From Streptomyces sp. MMBL 11-1 (lineage in GTDB: Bacteria > Actinomycetota > Actinomycetes > Streptomycetales > Streptomycetaceae): a stretch of DNA of 64,000 nt. A model generated the notes under the pieces. It did no database searches. It was not told the origin of the DNA and saw nothing but the letters and a program-made list of their open reading frames with translations. Positions 34,826 to 43,270 of the stretch are shown here, piece by piece. The position numbers and the translations under genes are program-made. Each line of letters starts with the position of its first letter. Positions within the stretch are counted from its first letter, which is position 1. The DNA is taken from positions 186,001 to 250,000 of the forward strand of contig NZ_CP117710.1 in NCBI RefSeq assembly GCF_028622875.1, in the 5' to 3' direction.

Positions 34826-35791
34826 TCATCGGCGGGCTTCGAGGTAGGCGATGAGGTCGGGGGTGACACGGGCGGCTGCGGCGGCACCGGCCATGCACTG
34901 GCGCAGCTGGGTCACGGTGCGCGGACCGATGACCGGGACCACGCGGGGAGCGGCGGCCCGGAGGTAGGCCAGGGCCAGACCGTGCGGGGTCATACGGAGC
35001 AGCGCCGCGGCCTCGTGGAGCCGGGCTCGGCGTGCTCGTCCGGTGGGGGTGTCGTAGGTGGTGGCGTGGTGTTGGGCGTGCCGCCCGGAGTGGTGGGCGC
35101 TGAGGTAGCCGGCGGCCAGCGTCCGGTAGGGGGTCATGGTCATCCCCTGCTCGGCGGCGCGGTGCAGGTGGGGTGGGTCGGCTTCGACGAGCCAGGGTTC
35201 GGGCGCCGGCCTCGCGCGCGGGATCAAGCTCCACAGGGGTGCGGTGACGTCGGGGACGGTCAGGTTCGCGGTCCGGGCGTGGGCGGCCCATCGGGCGAGC
35301 CGGGTGGTGGTCCAGTTGGACGCTCCGAGGCCCGATGCGTACCCCGCGCGCACGGTCCGGTTGGCGGCGTCGGCGATCTCGTCGAGGGGGACGGAGGGGT
35401 CGTCGCGGTGCAGGACGAGGGTGAAGCCCGTGCCGAGTTGGTCGGCGCTGCGCCGGGCTTGGTCGAGGATCGTGTTCGGGCGCAGGTCGCCGAGGTGGGG
35501 CTGGTCGGGGTTCAGGCCGGTCTTGGTGATGACGTGGACGTCGCTGACGCCGGTGGTGCGCAGCCAGGTGGCGATCAGCTGCTCGGCGTGGAAGGTGCCG
35601 TTGGTGTGGGGCCCGTAGGTCGGGGCGGTGTCCAGGAGGCGCCCGCCGCATTGGTAGTAGGTGTCGAGGAGTTCGAGGGCCCGGCCGGCGGGGAGGGCGG
35701 GGGTGGTGAACTCGAAGGTGCCCAGGGCCGCCGGCCCGCTGCTGGTGCTCAGCGGCGGGCGGGCGGCGTCCGGGGTGGGGGCGGTGGTCAT
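34826..35791 (-). CDS. Aldo/keto reductase
   Basis: A 321-residue (alpha/beta)8 aldo-keto reductase. LLDTAPTYGP is the catalytic Asp/Tyr segment, VHVITKTGL carries the Lys strand, LVLHRDDP the His, and GLGASNWTTTRL and PVIGPRTVTQLRQ belong to the NADPH site. It is the last of five coupled genes; ATG 35791 overlaps the epimerase stop (ATGA). It would reduce a carbonyl on the pathway intermediate. Confidence 0.82.
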   Translation of the reverse strand: MTTAPTPDAARPPLSTSSGPAALGTFEFTTPALPAGRALELLDTYYQCGGRLLDTAPTYGPHTNGTFHAEQLIATWLRTTGVSDVHVITKTGLNPDQPHLGDLRPNTILDQARRSADQLGTGFTLVLHRDDPSVPLDEIADAANRTVRAGYASGLGASNWTTTRLARWAAHARTANLTVPDVTAPLWSLIPRARPAPEPWLVEADPPHLHRAAEQGMTMTPYRTLAAGYLSAHHSGRHAQHHATTYDTPTGRARRARLHEAAALLRMTPHGLALAYLRAAAPRVVPVIGPRTVTQLRQCMAGAAAAARVTPDLIAYLEARR

Positions 35792-36708
35792 CGTGGGGTG
35801 CCGGTCAGGGTCCAGGTGCGGGCGCGTTCCTGGAGGGTGTCGCTCAGGGCCTGGTCGAGCGGGCGGTGCTCGATGGGCCCGTAGGTGCGGGTGAACAGGG
35901 TGGTGTCGGCGGTGAAGGAGCTGATCTCGTTGGGCCGGGCCGCAGTGTGGTTGATGGGCCCCCGGCCTGCCCGGCCGGTGGCGCGCAGGACGGCGTCGGC
36001 GAGCTCGTTGATCGTGACGGACCGCCCGGAGCCGCAGTTGACGACGGGCAGCAGGGCGGGGGCGTTGATGATGCGGGTGAGCATGGTGACCGCGTCGTCG
36101 ATGTGCGTCAGGTCCCGGGCCTGGGTGCCGTCACCCTCGATGGTGAGCGGCCGCCCCGTGGTGGCGGCGTCGAGGAACGCGGGCACGACGGCGTCCGCGT
36201 CCTCGTGGGGGCCGTAGGTGTTGAAGAAGCGCACGATGCCGAGCTGGCGGCCGCGCTCCAGGCACGGCCGGTAGATATCGGCGAGGTGCTCGGTGGACAC
36301 CTTCGCCGCCGCGTACGGGGAGCGGGGCGCGTGGGGGGCGTGCTCGGCGAGCGGACCGGTCTGCTGGCCGTAGACCTCGCAGGAGGAGGCGAGCAGGAGA
36401 CGCCGGGCGGTGGAGGCGGTGAAGCTGTGGATGAGGTGCCGGTCGACGGCCGTGTTGTGCTCGAACGCTCCGACCTCGAAGGAGCGGGGTACGGACTTGT
36501 GCGCGGCCAGGTGCACAACGGTGTCGGTGGCATCCAGGTCGCGGGGGGTCAGGGAGCGGACGTCGCGGGCCTGGAGGCCGTCGGGGCAGGGGCGCGGGGA
36601 GATGACCGACAGGTCGTCCACCGCGGTGACGGTGTGGCCGCCGGTGCGCAGGGCGTGGGTGAGTGCGGAGCCGATGAAGCCGGCGGCTCCGGTGATCAGA
36701 AGCTTCAC
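35788..36708 (-). CDS. NAD-dependent epimerase/dehydratase
   Basis: A 306-residue extended SDR. The cofactor motif is LLITGAAGFIGSALTHAL at the N-terminus, the catalytic pair YAAAK follows ASSCEVYG, and NTYGPHEDADAVVPAFL is the sugar-nucleotide side. It is most like UDP-glucose 4-epimerase and related enzymes. ATG 36708 overlaps the preceding HAD stop (ATGA). It indicates that the operon handles a nucleotide-activated sugar. Confidence 0.83.
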   Translation of the reverse strand: MKLLITGAAGFIGSALTHALRTGGHTVTAVDDLSVISPRPCPDGLQARDVRSLTPRDLDATDTVVHLAAHKSVPRSFEVGAFEHNTAVDRHLIHSFTASTARRLLLASSCEVYGQQTGPLAEHAPHAPRSPYAAAKVSTEHLADIYRPCLERGRQLGIVRFFNTYGPHEDADAVVPAFLDAATTGRPLTIEGDGTQARDLTHIDDAVTMLTRIINAPALLPVVNCGSGRSVTINELADAVLRATGRAGRGPINHTAARPNEISSFTADTTLFTRTYGPIEHRPLDQALSDTLQERARTWTLTGTPR

Positions 36709-37364
36709 AGTACGGTGTCCTTGGTGACGGGGGCGGCGGGCGGCAGGGTGTCGAGGAAGGCGGTGAAGCCGCCCACGCCCTGGTAGCGGTGGGCGGCCAG
36801 GCCCAGGGTTCGGGCAGCGGCGACGACCTCGGGGATGTCGTCGATCAGGACGAGGTGTTCGCGCGGCACGCCGTGGGCGGCGGCGACGCGGTCGAAGAAC
36901 TCCGGGGTCGGCTTGGTGACGCCCATCTCGTGGGAGCAGTGGACGGTGTCCAGGACGGGGAGGTGCTCGGCGTAGAGCTCTCGCCAGAAGTCGGCGTGGA
37001 GGATGTTGGTGTTGGAGACGCCGACGATGCGCAGGAAGCGGTCGCGGACCGCGGCGCTACCCAGCAGGCTGAGGAGGTCGGTGTTGGCGTGGTCGTAGAT
37101 GGCGTTCCATCCGGCGGCGAGCTGGTGGTCGCTCAGGTCGAGGGCGAGCAGGTGGCGCAGGTGGTCGAGGTAGGCGGCGGGGGTGATCTCACCGCGTTCG
37201 AAGGCGTCGAACGGGGCGTCGATCTGCCAGCGTTCGCGCAGTTCTCCGGCCTCCTGACCGGATGCCTGGGCCCAGGCGTCGAGGGCGAACAGGAAGCTGT
37301 AGGTGAAGAACACCCCTCCCATGTCGATGAGAAGGACGGGCTGGGGCGGTTCAGGCCGGGGCAT
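36705..37364 (-). CDS. HAD-superfamily hydrolase
   Basis: A 219-residue haloacid-dehalogenase-like protein. Motif I is LLIDMGGVFFTYSF (DxGGV form, as in the YihX group), motif II VGVSNTN, motif III VTKPTPEFFDR and motif IV VLIDDIPEVV. The second Asp of motif I is replaced by Gly, which is normal for some HAD phosphatases. ATG 37364 has AAGGAG upstream. A phosphatase role on a sugar or ribosyl phosphate would suit the TrpD- and kinase-like genes nearby. Confidence 0.8.
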   Translation of the reverse strand: MPRPEPPQPVLLIDMGGVFFTYSFLFALDAWAQASGQEAGELRERWQIDAPFDAFERGEITPAAYLDHLRHLLALDLSDHQLAAGWNAIYDHANTDLLSLLGSAAVRDRFLRIVGVSNTNILHADFWRELYAEHLPVLDTVHCSHEMGVTKPTPEFFDRVAAAHGVPREHLVLIDDIPEVVAAARTLGLAAHRYQGVGGFTAFLDTLPPAAPVTKDTVL

Positions 37365-38893
37365 GGGCGGGCTCCTTCAGGGCGGAGGAGGTGGTGGTAG
37401 TGGGTGGTGATGTCCTGGCGGCGCGGCTTGCCGGTGCTGGTGACCAGACCGAGCGCGTCCCAGGAGTCGCGGACGACACGGACGGCGTGCAGGTCGGACC
37501 AGGGGATCTCGCCATGCCGGCGGGCGGTCTCGGCGGCCGCGAGAAGTTCGCTCTCGAGTGCGGTGACGTGCCCGGGGGGCCAGGCGGCGGTGGCGGGGGC
37601 GCAGACAAGGGCGACAGCCCGGGGCAGGCCGTGCCCCAGCAGACAGGCGCCGGTCACAAGAGGGTGGGCCAGCAGGTGTGCTTCCACCGGCTCGGGGCAG
37701 ATCACCTCACCCCGTGAGGTCTTGAACGCCGACGCCAGACGCCCGGCGAGCTGGACCTCGCCGTCATCGGTGACGCGGGCCAGGTCACCGGTGCTCAGCC
37801 ACCGGTCCCGGCCGGTGACCGGTCTCAGCAGGGGCCAGCGCTGGACGTATCCGGCGGCCAGGTTCGGCCCACGCAGCTGGAGCTCCCCGTCGCCGGTGAT
37901 GCGGTGCTCAATGTTCAGGGGCCGTCCCAGGCCGGGCCGGGACGCGTCGCTCTGGTGGAAGGCGGGGGCGGTGGTCTCCGTCATGCCGTACGCGCCGACG
38001 ATCCGCAGTCCCGTGCGGGTGCGGAGCTCGGCGGCGACGCCGCGGTCCAGGGCGGCTCCGCCGTTGACGGCCGTGGCCACCCCTCCCAGCGCCGAGCGCA
38101 GACCCCGGCCCGTCTCGTCGTTCCGGCTCGCCTCGGCGAGCCGGGAGAAGATCTGGGGGACGCCGAGCAGCGTGTCCGGGCGGTGCGCGGCCACGTCTGC
38201 GGTGATCCGCTCGGGCGTGGAGACCACGACGGTCGCGCCGTGCAGGCACATCAGGGTGTGCCCCATGATCCGCTGGGCCACGTGGGAGACCGGCAGATAG
38301 GACATGGTCCGGGACGGTGGCACGGCCCACTGCCGGGTCCAGGCCCGCACCCCGCGCACCAGCGCGGCCTCGCTCAGGGCGACGGCCCGGGGCGTGCCGG
38401 TGGTGCCGGAGGTGAACACCACGGCGCCGGTCTGCTCCAGCCGGGCCCCGGCCCACCGGCGGGCGACCGCCCGCCACTGCGCGGGAGTTCCGCCGGGCCG
38501 GCAGCCCGGCTCGTCGATCAGGTGCACCGCCGTGCGGTGCCGCATCGCCGTCTGCGTGAGCGGTTCCGCGCCCCGGCCGGTGGTGTCGATCACCGCGGCC
38601 GGGTCGACGACCCGCCAGACCGATTCCAGCTGGGCGGAGGTGAGGTCGGGTACGACGGCGGGCACACCGCCGGCCAGGAGGACCGCCAGGTCGGCGATGC
38701 TGAACAGCCCGTCCGCTCCGGTACGCAGGAGCACCACGCGTCCGGCGATGTCACCACGGGCGCGGAGCTGCTGGGCGACGCTCAGGGCACGGCCGAGGAC
38801 CTGGTCGAACGACCACATCGTGCCGTCCAGGTTCACGATGGCCGCCCGGTCGCCGTTGTGGCGCAGGAAGCTCTCAAGGAGTCGCTCGGTCAT
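37133..38893 (-). CDS. AMP-dependent acyl synthetase/ligase
   Basis: An adenylate-forming enzyme. Motif A3 is VVFTSGTTGTPRAVALSEA near residue 165, then IVGAYGMTETTAP (A5) and DRWLSTGDLARV (A7), followed by AFKTSRGEVICPEPVE. It resembles long-chain acyl-CoA synthetases. ATG 38893 overlaps the preceding stop (TGATG). The frame continues 232 bp into the HAD gene (to 37133), and the last 80 residues are only the other-frame reading of HAD. In an adjacent frame a stop lies at 37351, just after the HAD start, so a small indel near 37390 has probably removed the normal end. Its C-terminal catalytic Lys is near STGKPRR and still present. Confidence 0.75.
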   Translation of the reverse strand: MTERLLESFLRHNGDRAAIVNLDGTMWSFDQVLGRALSVAQQLRARGDIAGRVVLLRTGADGLFSIADLAVLLAGGVPAVVPDLTSAQLESVWRVVDPAAVIDTTGRGAEPLTQTAMRHRTAVHLIDEPGCRPGGTPAQWRAVARRWAGARLEQTGAVVFTSGTTGTPRAVALSEAALVRGVRAWTRQWAVPPSRTMSYLPVSHVAQRIMGHTLMCLHGATVVVSTPERITADVAAHRPDTLLGVPQIFSRLAEASRNDETGRGLRSALGGVATAVNGGAALDRGVAAELRTRTGLRIVGAYGMTETTAPAFHQSDASRPGLGRPLNIEHRITGDGELQLRGPNLAAGYVQRWPLLRPVTGRDRWLSTGDLARVTDDGEVQLAGRLASAFKTSRGEVICPEPVEAHLLAHPLVTGACLLGHGLPRAVALVCAPATAAWPPGHVTALESELLAAAETARRHGEIPWSDLHAVRVVRDSWDALGLVTSTGKPRRQDITTHYHHLLRPEGARPCPGLNRPSPSFSSTWEGCSSPTASCSPSTPGPRHPVRRPENCANAGRSTPRSTPSNAVRSPPPPTSTTCATCSPST

Positions 38894-40035
38894 CACAGGT
38901 CCTTCGCCGCGGTGGAGGTCAGCTCGAACGCGCCGGCCAGCTGGCGGCCGCGGTCGGCGACGAGGGCGTGCCGGGAGATGACCACGGCGTCGCGCCAGCA
39001 GGACTCCAGCCCGTTGGCCCGGTGGATGGCGGCGCTGCCGGCGGCGTCGAACAGGTCGCGGCACGCGTGCTCGGCGGCCTCGGCCATCTGGCAGCAGGCC
39101 GACCGGAGCAGGGCCCGCTCCCCGGGCGGCACCTCGCCCTCAAGGGCAGCGGCCCACGCGCGGGCGGTCGCGGTCTCCAGCAGCGCCACCGCCGCCGACA
39201 CCCGCCCGGAGGCGCGCGCGAACGCACCCTGGACGTGGCCCTGTTGGGCGAGGGTGCCGGAGGTGTGCCGGGTGCGGGTGCCTTCGGCCAGGGTGGCGAA
39301 CGCGCTCAGCGCCCGCTCGGCGGTCGCCTGCGCCACCGCGGCAATGCACCCGGCCATCAGCCCGTAGAGCGGGTACCGGAAGAGCGGGGTGTCCGTGCGC
39401 GGCGGGTCCGTGAGGGCGATGCTGTGGGCGACCGGAACGCTGGTGGCGCAGGTGACGACGGTGTGGGAGGCGCTGCCGCGCAGGCCCAGCGCGTCCCAGT
39501 CCTCCTCCACCTCCAGGTCTTCGCGGGGCACGAGCCACCAGCGGGTGACGGTGCCCTGGTCGATGGTGTGGGGGGCGGCGAGAGCGGCCAGCGTCATCGC
39601 GGGTGCACCGGTGACCAGCGGCCACCGCCCCGACAGCCGTACGCGATCACCGTGCGGGACAACGGTCCCTGCGGGCATCGACGATCCGGCGATGACCGGG
39701 CTGCGGCCTGCCAGCGTGCGCGCCGTGTCAGGGTCCAGGCGGGCCAGGAACGCCCCGGCCGGAGCGTGGATCGCCGCGACCCACCCGGCGGCGGGGTCCG
39801 CGAGCGCGACCTGGCGCACCGCGTCGAGGATCTGCTGAACCGGCCATTCCAGCCCGCCGCAGTGGGCGGGCAGCGCGACGCGCGGGAGCACGGACTGCTC
39901 CAGCGCCGCCCAGACCAACGGGTGCAAAGTGCCGTGCCGCTCACCGTGCTCGCGGTGTTCCGCGGCGCTACGGGCGAGTTCCCCAACGGCCGTACGGTCA
40001 GCCGGTGCAGAACGCATCTGGACAGTCGTCATCAC
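38893..40035 (-). CDS. Acyl-CoA dehydrogenase-fold flavoprotein
   Basis: A 380-residue protein of the acyl-CoA dehydrogenase/class D flavin monooxygenase fold. Its N-terminal helical region (VALPAHCGGLEWPVQQIL) is followed by a beta domain with GRWPLVTGAP and GLRGSASHTVV, then a C-terminal four-helix part with DLFDAAGSAAIHR. The last motif is typical of HsaA-like two-component monooxygenases and related dehydrogenases (Acyl-CoA_dh_2). No acyl-CoA dehydrogenase catalytic Glu is clear, which favours an oxygenase. ATG 40035 is the first gene after the kinase-like gene at 40098 on the same strand. Confidence 0.72.
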   Translation of the reverse strand: MMTTVQMRSAPADRTAVGELARSAAEHREHGERHGTLHPLVWAALEQSVLPRVALPAHCGGLEWPVQQILDAVRQVALADPAAGWVAAIHAPAGAFLARLDPDTARTLAGRSPVIAGSSMPAGTVVPHGDRVRLSGRWPLVTGAPAMTLAALAAPHTIDQGTVTRWWLVPREDLEVEEDWDALGLRGSASHTVVTCATSVPVAHSIALTDPPRTDTPLFRYPLYGLMAGCIAAVAQATAERALSAFATLAEGTRTRHTSGTLAQQGHVQGAFARASGRVSAAVALLETATARAWAAALEGEVPPGERALLRSACCQMAEAAEHACRDLFDAAGSAAIHRANGLESCWRDAVVISRHALVADRGRQLAGAFELTSTAAKDL

Positions 40036-40097
40036 ATCTCCAGTCGGGCGAAAAGGAAGGGGGGCGGTTGGTCGGAGTGAGCCGTGGTTGCGGCTGG

Positions 40098-41030
40098 TCA
40101 GCTCGCGGCCGGCTCCGGCTGGGTGAGCAGGTCGCGCAGCGCGGCGCCGACCTCGTCGATGAGCTCCCGCGACAGCCAGCCGGGCCCGACACGGTCAGCA
40201 AGCCGGGTGCCCGCGGTACCGGTCAGATGACAGGCGAGGGCTGCCGCGTCCACGGCGGGCAGAGCTTGGGCGAGGAGCCCGGCGGCGGCTCCGGCGAGGA
40301 TGTCGCCGGTTCCGTGGCGGGCGAGCCCTGGGTGTCCGGCAGGAACATCCCAGGTGCGCACGCCGTCACTGATCAGGTCGGTTGTGCCCTTGGCGACCAC
40401 CACAGCACCGGTCTGACGGGTCAGTGCCGTCAGCGCGGCCGGACCCAGGCCCTGTCCTCGGCCCGGAGCCGGTGCGGACGCAGGGAGGAGAGCCTGCGCC
40501 TCATGCCGGTTGAGCAGGACCAGGTCCGGCCCCAACGCCCGGATGCGTCGCAGGCCCGACTCGCCGCCGCCGAGAGACCCGTCGACCACCAGGGCCGCAG
40601 ACCGGTCCCCGTCGCGGACGTCGGCGAGCGCGGCAAGGACCTCCCCGGCCCGGGGGCTGCCGCCCAGACCCGGCCCGACCAGCCAGACCACCCGCCCATG
40701 AGCCCCCGACGCGGTCAGCGTCGCACCCATCCGGGCGGACACCTCCGCGACCAGGCCGACAGCCGCAGCGCCCAGCTCAGGGCCCGTCGTGGCGATCAGA
40801 TACGCTTCCAGCGCGGCCTGCCGGGCGGCCGCCCCCGGCGGGGCCGCGATCCGTACCCCGTGTACGCCAGTGCGTCGGGCGGCCAGGGCGGCCAGGAACG
40901 GCGGTGCCGCATACGTACGGGATCCGCCGATCACGAGCACCAGCCCGCCATCGCCCTTGACCCCGCCTTCCGCCGTCCGCGCGGCCCGCGCTGCCGCCGA
41001 CCGTGCCCACCGGGCGTCCACCCGGGTCAC
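40098..41030 (-). CDS. NAD(P)H-hydrate-dehydratase-like kinase
   Basis: A protein of about 310 residues of the ribokinase superfamily, YjeF C-terminal type. VLVIGGSRTYAAPPFLAALA near residue 30 opens the nucleotide site. LVLLNRHEAQALL and GLARHGTGDILAGAAAGLLA (GTGD, the catalytic anion-hole Asp) complete it, followed by ACHLTGTAGTRLA. Its place beside a TrpD-like enzyme and HAD hydrolase, in an operon rather than with core genes, suggests a specialised kinase. The start is uncertain: GTG 41030 has no clear ribosome site, and GTG 41021 is possible. The frame beyond that point is antisense to the trpD-like gene. Confidence 0.72.
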   Translation of the reverse strand: MTRVDARWARSAAARAARTAEGGVKGDGGLVLVIGGSRTYAAPPFLAALAARRTGVHGVRIAAPPGAAARQAALEAYLIATTGPELGAAAVGLVAEVSARMGATLTASGAHGRVVWLVGPGLGGSPRAGEVLAALADVRDGDRSAALVVDGSLGGGESGLRRIRALGPDLVLLNRHEAQALLPASAPAPGRGQGLGPAALTALTRQTGAVVVAKGTTDLISDGVRTWDVPAGHPGLARHGTGDILAGAAAGLLAQALPAVDAAALACHLTGTAGTRLADRVGPGWLSRELIDEVGAALRDLLTQPEPAAS

Positions 41031-41147
41031 CGGCGCCGAGCCGTGCGCGAACCGCCCGCGCACGACGCTCCCACTCGCTAGGCTCGAACTCCGCACCAAC
41101 CCGGCCTGGTTCGGCTCACCAGCCGCGGCCGCATCGAGGAGAACCCC

Positions 41148-42209
41148 GTGACCGCACCCGTCCGCACCTGGCCCCAGCTCCTCGCGACGCTCCTGCGCGG
41201 CGACGACCTGACCGCGGACGACACCCGGTGGGCAATGAGCGAGGTCATGGACGACTCCCACGAGCCGGTCGCCTTCGCCGGGTTCCTCGTCGCGCTGCGC
41301 GCCAAAGGCGAAACCGCCAGCGAGATCAGCGGGCTCCTCGGCGCGCTCATGGACCGCGTCACACCGCTGCCCGTCGACGGGAGCCAGGTCGTCGACATCG
41401 TCGGCACCGGAGGCGACGGCGCGCACACGGTCAACATCTCCACCATGTCCGCCATCGTCACCGCCGCCGCCGGAGCTCCCGTCGTGAAGAACGGCGGCCG
41501 CTCCGTCTCCAGCAAGAGCGGCTCCGCAGACGTCCTCGAAGCCCTCGGCCTGCCCCTCTACCTCAGCCCCGAACACGTCGCCCGGTGCGTCACCGAACTC
41601 GGCCTCGGCTTCACCTTCGCCCCCGCCTTCCACCAAGGACTGCGCCACGCCTCCCCCGTCAGGCGCACCCTCGGCGTCCCCACCGCGATCAACTACCTCG
41701 CCCCGCTGACCAACCCCGCACACCCCGGCGCCGCCCTGGTCGGCTGCTCCAACCCCCAACTCGCCCCCGTACTGGCCACCGTGCTCGCCGAGCGGGGCGC
41801 GAGCGCCCTCGTCGTACGCGGACACGACGGACTCGACGAGATCACCACCGCCGCCCCCACCGACGTGTGGACCACCGACGCGCACGGCGCGGTACGAACC
41901 ACGACCGTCGACACGCTGCGCTTCGGTCTCGGCCGGCCCCAAGAGGATGCGCTGCGCGGCGGTGACGCCACCTACAACGCCAAGGCCGTCCACACCGTGC
42001 TCAGCGGCGCACCTGGCGCGGGCCGCGACGCCGTCCTGGCCAACGCTGCCGGAGCCCTGGCCGCCCACAGCGGCCTCGCCGACACGAGCTTCCAGGACGC
42101 CTTCGCCGACGGACTGGCCCGGGCCCGCACCGCCATCGACGACGGGGCCGCCGCCGGTCTCCTCAACCGTTGGATCAAGCTCGCCTCGGCACTCGCCGAG
42201 CCCGCCTGA
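41148..42209 (+). CDS. Anthranilate phosphoribosyltransferase-like enzyme
   Basis: A 353-residue TrpD-family protein. VDIVGTGGDGAHTVNIST is the PRPP-binding motif, VKNGGRSVSSKSGSADVLEA the second signature, and RHASPVRRTLGVPTAINYL the substrate-side segment. GTG 41148 has GAGGAG at 41136-41141. It stands alone, away from any trp genes, divergent from the kinase-like gene. TrpD enzymes attach phosphoribose to an aromatic amine or acid; homologues outside tryptophan synthesis act in natural-product routes. With the AMP-ligase, HAD and epimerase genes it suggests an aryl or acyl ribosyl intermediate. Confidence 0.8.
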   Translation: MTAPVRTWPQLLATLLRGDDLTADDTRWAMSEVMDDSHEPVAFAGFLVALRAKGETASEISGLLGALMDRVTPLPVDGSQVVDIVGTGGDGAHTVNISTMSAIVTAAAGAPVVKNGGRSVSSKSGSADVLEALGLPLYLSPEHVARCVTELGLGFTFAPAFHQGLRHASPVRRTLGVPTAINYLAPLTNPAHPGAALVGCSNPQLAPVLATVLAERGASALVVRGHDGLDEITTAAPTDVWTTDAHGAVRTTTVDTLRFGLGRPQEDALRGGDATYNAKAVHTVLSGAPGAGRDAVLANAAGALAAHSGLADTSFQDAFADGLARARTAIDDGAAAGLLNRWIKLASALAEPA

Positions 42210-42217
42210 CGCGCGCC

Positions 42218-43087
42218 TCACCGCTGCATCCCATCGGCCAGCAGCGGGGCACGGCGCGACCAACCCTGCACCGCCGTCCACCGCTGCGGCGTCGGCTGCA
42301 CGCTGGTGTCCGCCACCAACGCCGCGAACGCCTCACCACGCTCCAAGAAGCCCAACGGCGACACGGCAGAGCCCTGCGCGCAGCCGCGATAGGCCGCCCG
42401 TACGGCCGCGAGCGGCCCCTCCAGGACCGACGGCGACCCGCGGCCGTTGGCCCAGGCGGATGCCACCAGCGCAGCACGCTCGCGCCACGGCAGGAAGACC
42501 GCGAGCTCACGGACCACGTCCGCCGGATCATCACTCGTGTGCACCATCGTCAGCAGCCGATTGGGGCTGTTCGCCAGCGACCGCAGCGTGTCCGCCGGCC
42601 GGCCAGCCGGGTCGTTCCCGCCCTTCAAGACGGTCAGCCGCCTCGCAGCATCCCCTTCGGGATGCCGGTAAAGCACCACCAGACCCGGGCCGAGCTCCAC
42701 CACCGCGTCGAGCAGAAGCAGACGCTCAGCCGTCGCCCGCTTCAACTGCCACCACCACAACGCCCGCACATCCCCGCGGCTCAGCCGCACCACACGCGCA
42801 CCCAGCGGAACAAAGCCCGCAGAAGCGACCCGTTCGACGACCTCATGCGCCATGCCGGAGGCAGCAGCGTCCGGCCGCAGCCACAAAACCCCCGTCTCAC
42901 AGGCGAACCGAACGGCCTCCCGCTCCCCCAGCACCCCAACCAGGCTCGCCCAACCCTCCCGCACGAGCGGATCCCCCGCGTAGAACTCCGACTTCTCCGG
43001 CACGCCGGTGAGCCAGCCAAGGGGAGGCGCCGGCAGGTCCGCCCACGCCTCCGCAGGGCTCGGTTCTGTCCTTGAACACGTCGTCAC
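42218..43087 (-). CDS. Nucleoside-diphosphate-kinase-like protein
   Basis: A 289-residue protein whose residues 85-195 resemble a nucleoside diphosphate kinase fold: FVPLGARVVRLSRGDVRALWW, then SPNRLLTMVHTSDDPADVV. The latter matches the NDK active-site segment, with the catalytic His in VHTSD. The N- and C-terminal parts are unassigned. GTG 43087 has a weak GGA upstream. It is convergent with the trpD-like gene (8 bp between stops) and divergent from the epimerase with site B between them. Substrate nucleotides and activity are unverified. Confidence 0.6.
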   Translation of the reverse strand: MTTCSRTEPSPAEAWADLPAPPLGWLTGVPEKSEFYAGDPLVREGWASLVGVLGEREAVRFACETGVLWLRPDAAASGMAHEVVERVASAGFVPLGARVVRLSRGDVRALWWWQLKRATAERLLLLDAVVELGPGLVVLYRHPEGDAARRLTVLKGGNDPAGRPADTLRSLANSPNRLLTMVHTSDDPADVVRELAVFLPWRERAALVASAWANGRGSPSVLEGPLAAVRAAYRGCAQGSAVSPLGFLERGEAFAALVADTSVQPTPQRWTAVQGWSRRAPLLADGMQR

Positions 43088-43174
43088 TCCAGCGCCCTTC
43101 GCTCATCGCGGCACGGCTGGTGCCAGCCACAACCAGCACACCGCCAACCGGCCGGACGCCTCAGGCCGTAGAGC

Positions 43175-43221
43175 GTGAACTGTGTGAACTTCAGTGCCCC
43201 AGACGTGAAGTCACGTGAAGT
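43175..43221 (+). promoter_or_regulatory. GTGAA(G/C)T direct-repeat array, site B
   Basis: Heptamers GTGAACT, GTGAACT, GTGAAGT and GTGAAGT start at offsets 0, 9, 30 and 40, followed by CGCCCG. A -10-like TACGGT at 43258-43263 lies seven bases before the epimerase ATG, so the mRNA may be leaderless. Offsets match site A at 32294-32340. The distance from the last repeat to the -10 is 36 bases here and 25 there, a difference of 11 bp, about one helical turn. Confidence 0.65.
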
Positions 43222-43270
43222 CGCCCGAATAGGAGCCCGTCGCCTCGCGCCCCGTCCTACGGTGTCGGGC

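Noticed and set aside
41031..42281. N-terminal extension of the NAD(P)HX-dehydratase-like gene to 42281
   Set aside because: This part is antisense to the TrpD-like gene and shows low-complexity Gly/Val/Glu composition; the fold begins only near 41000.
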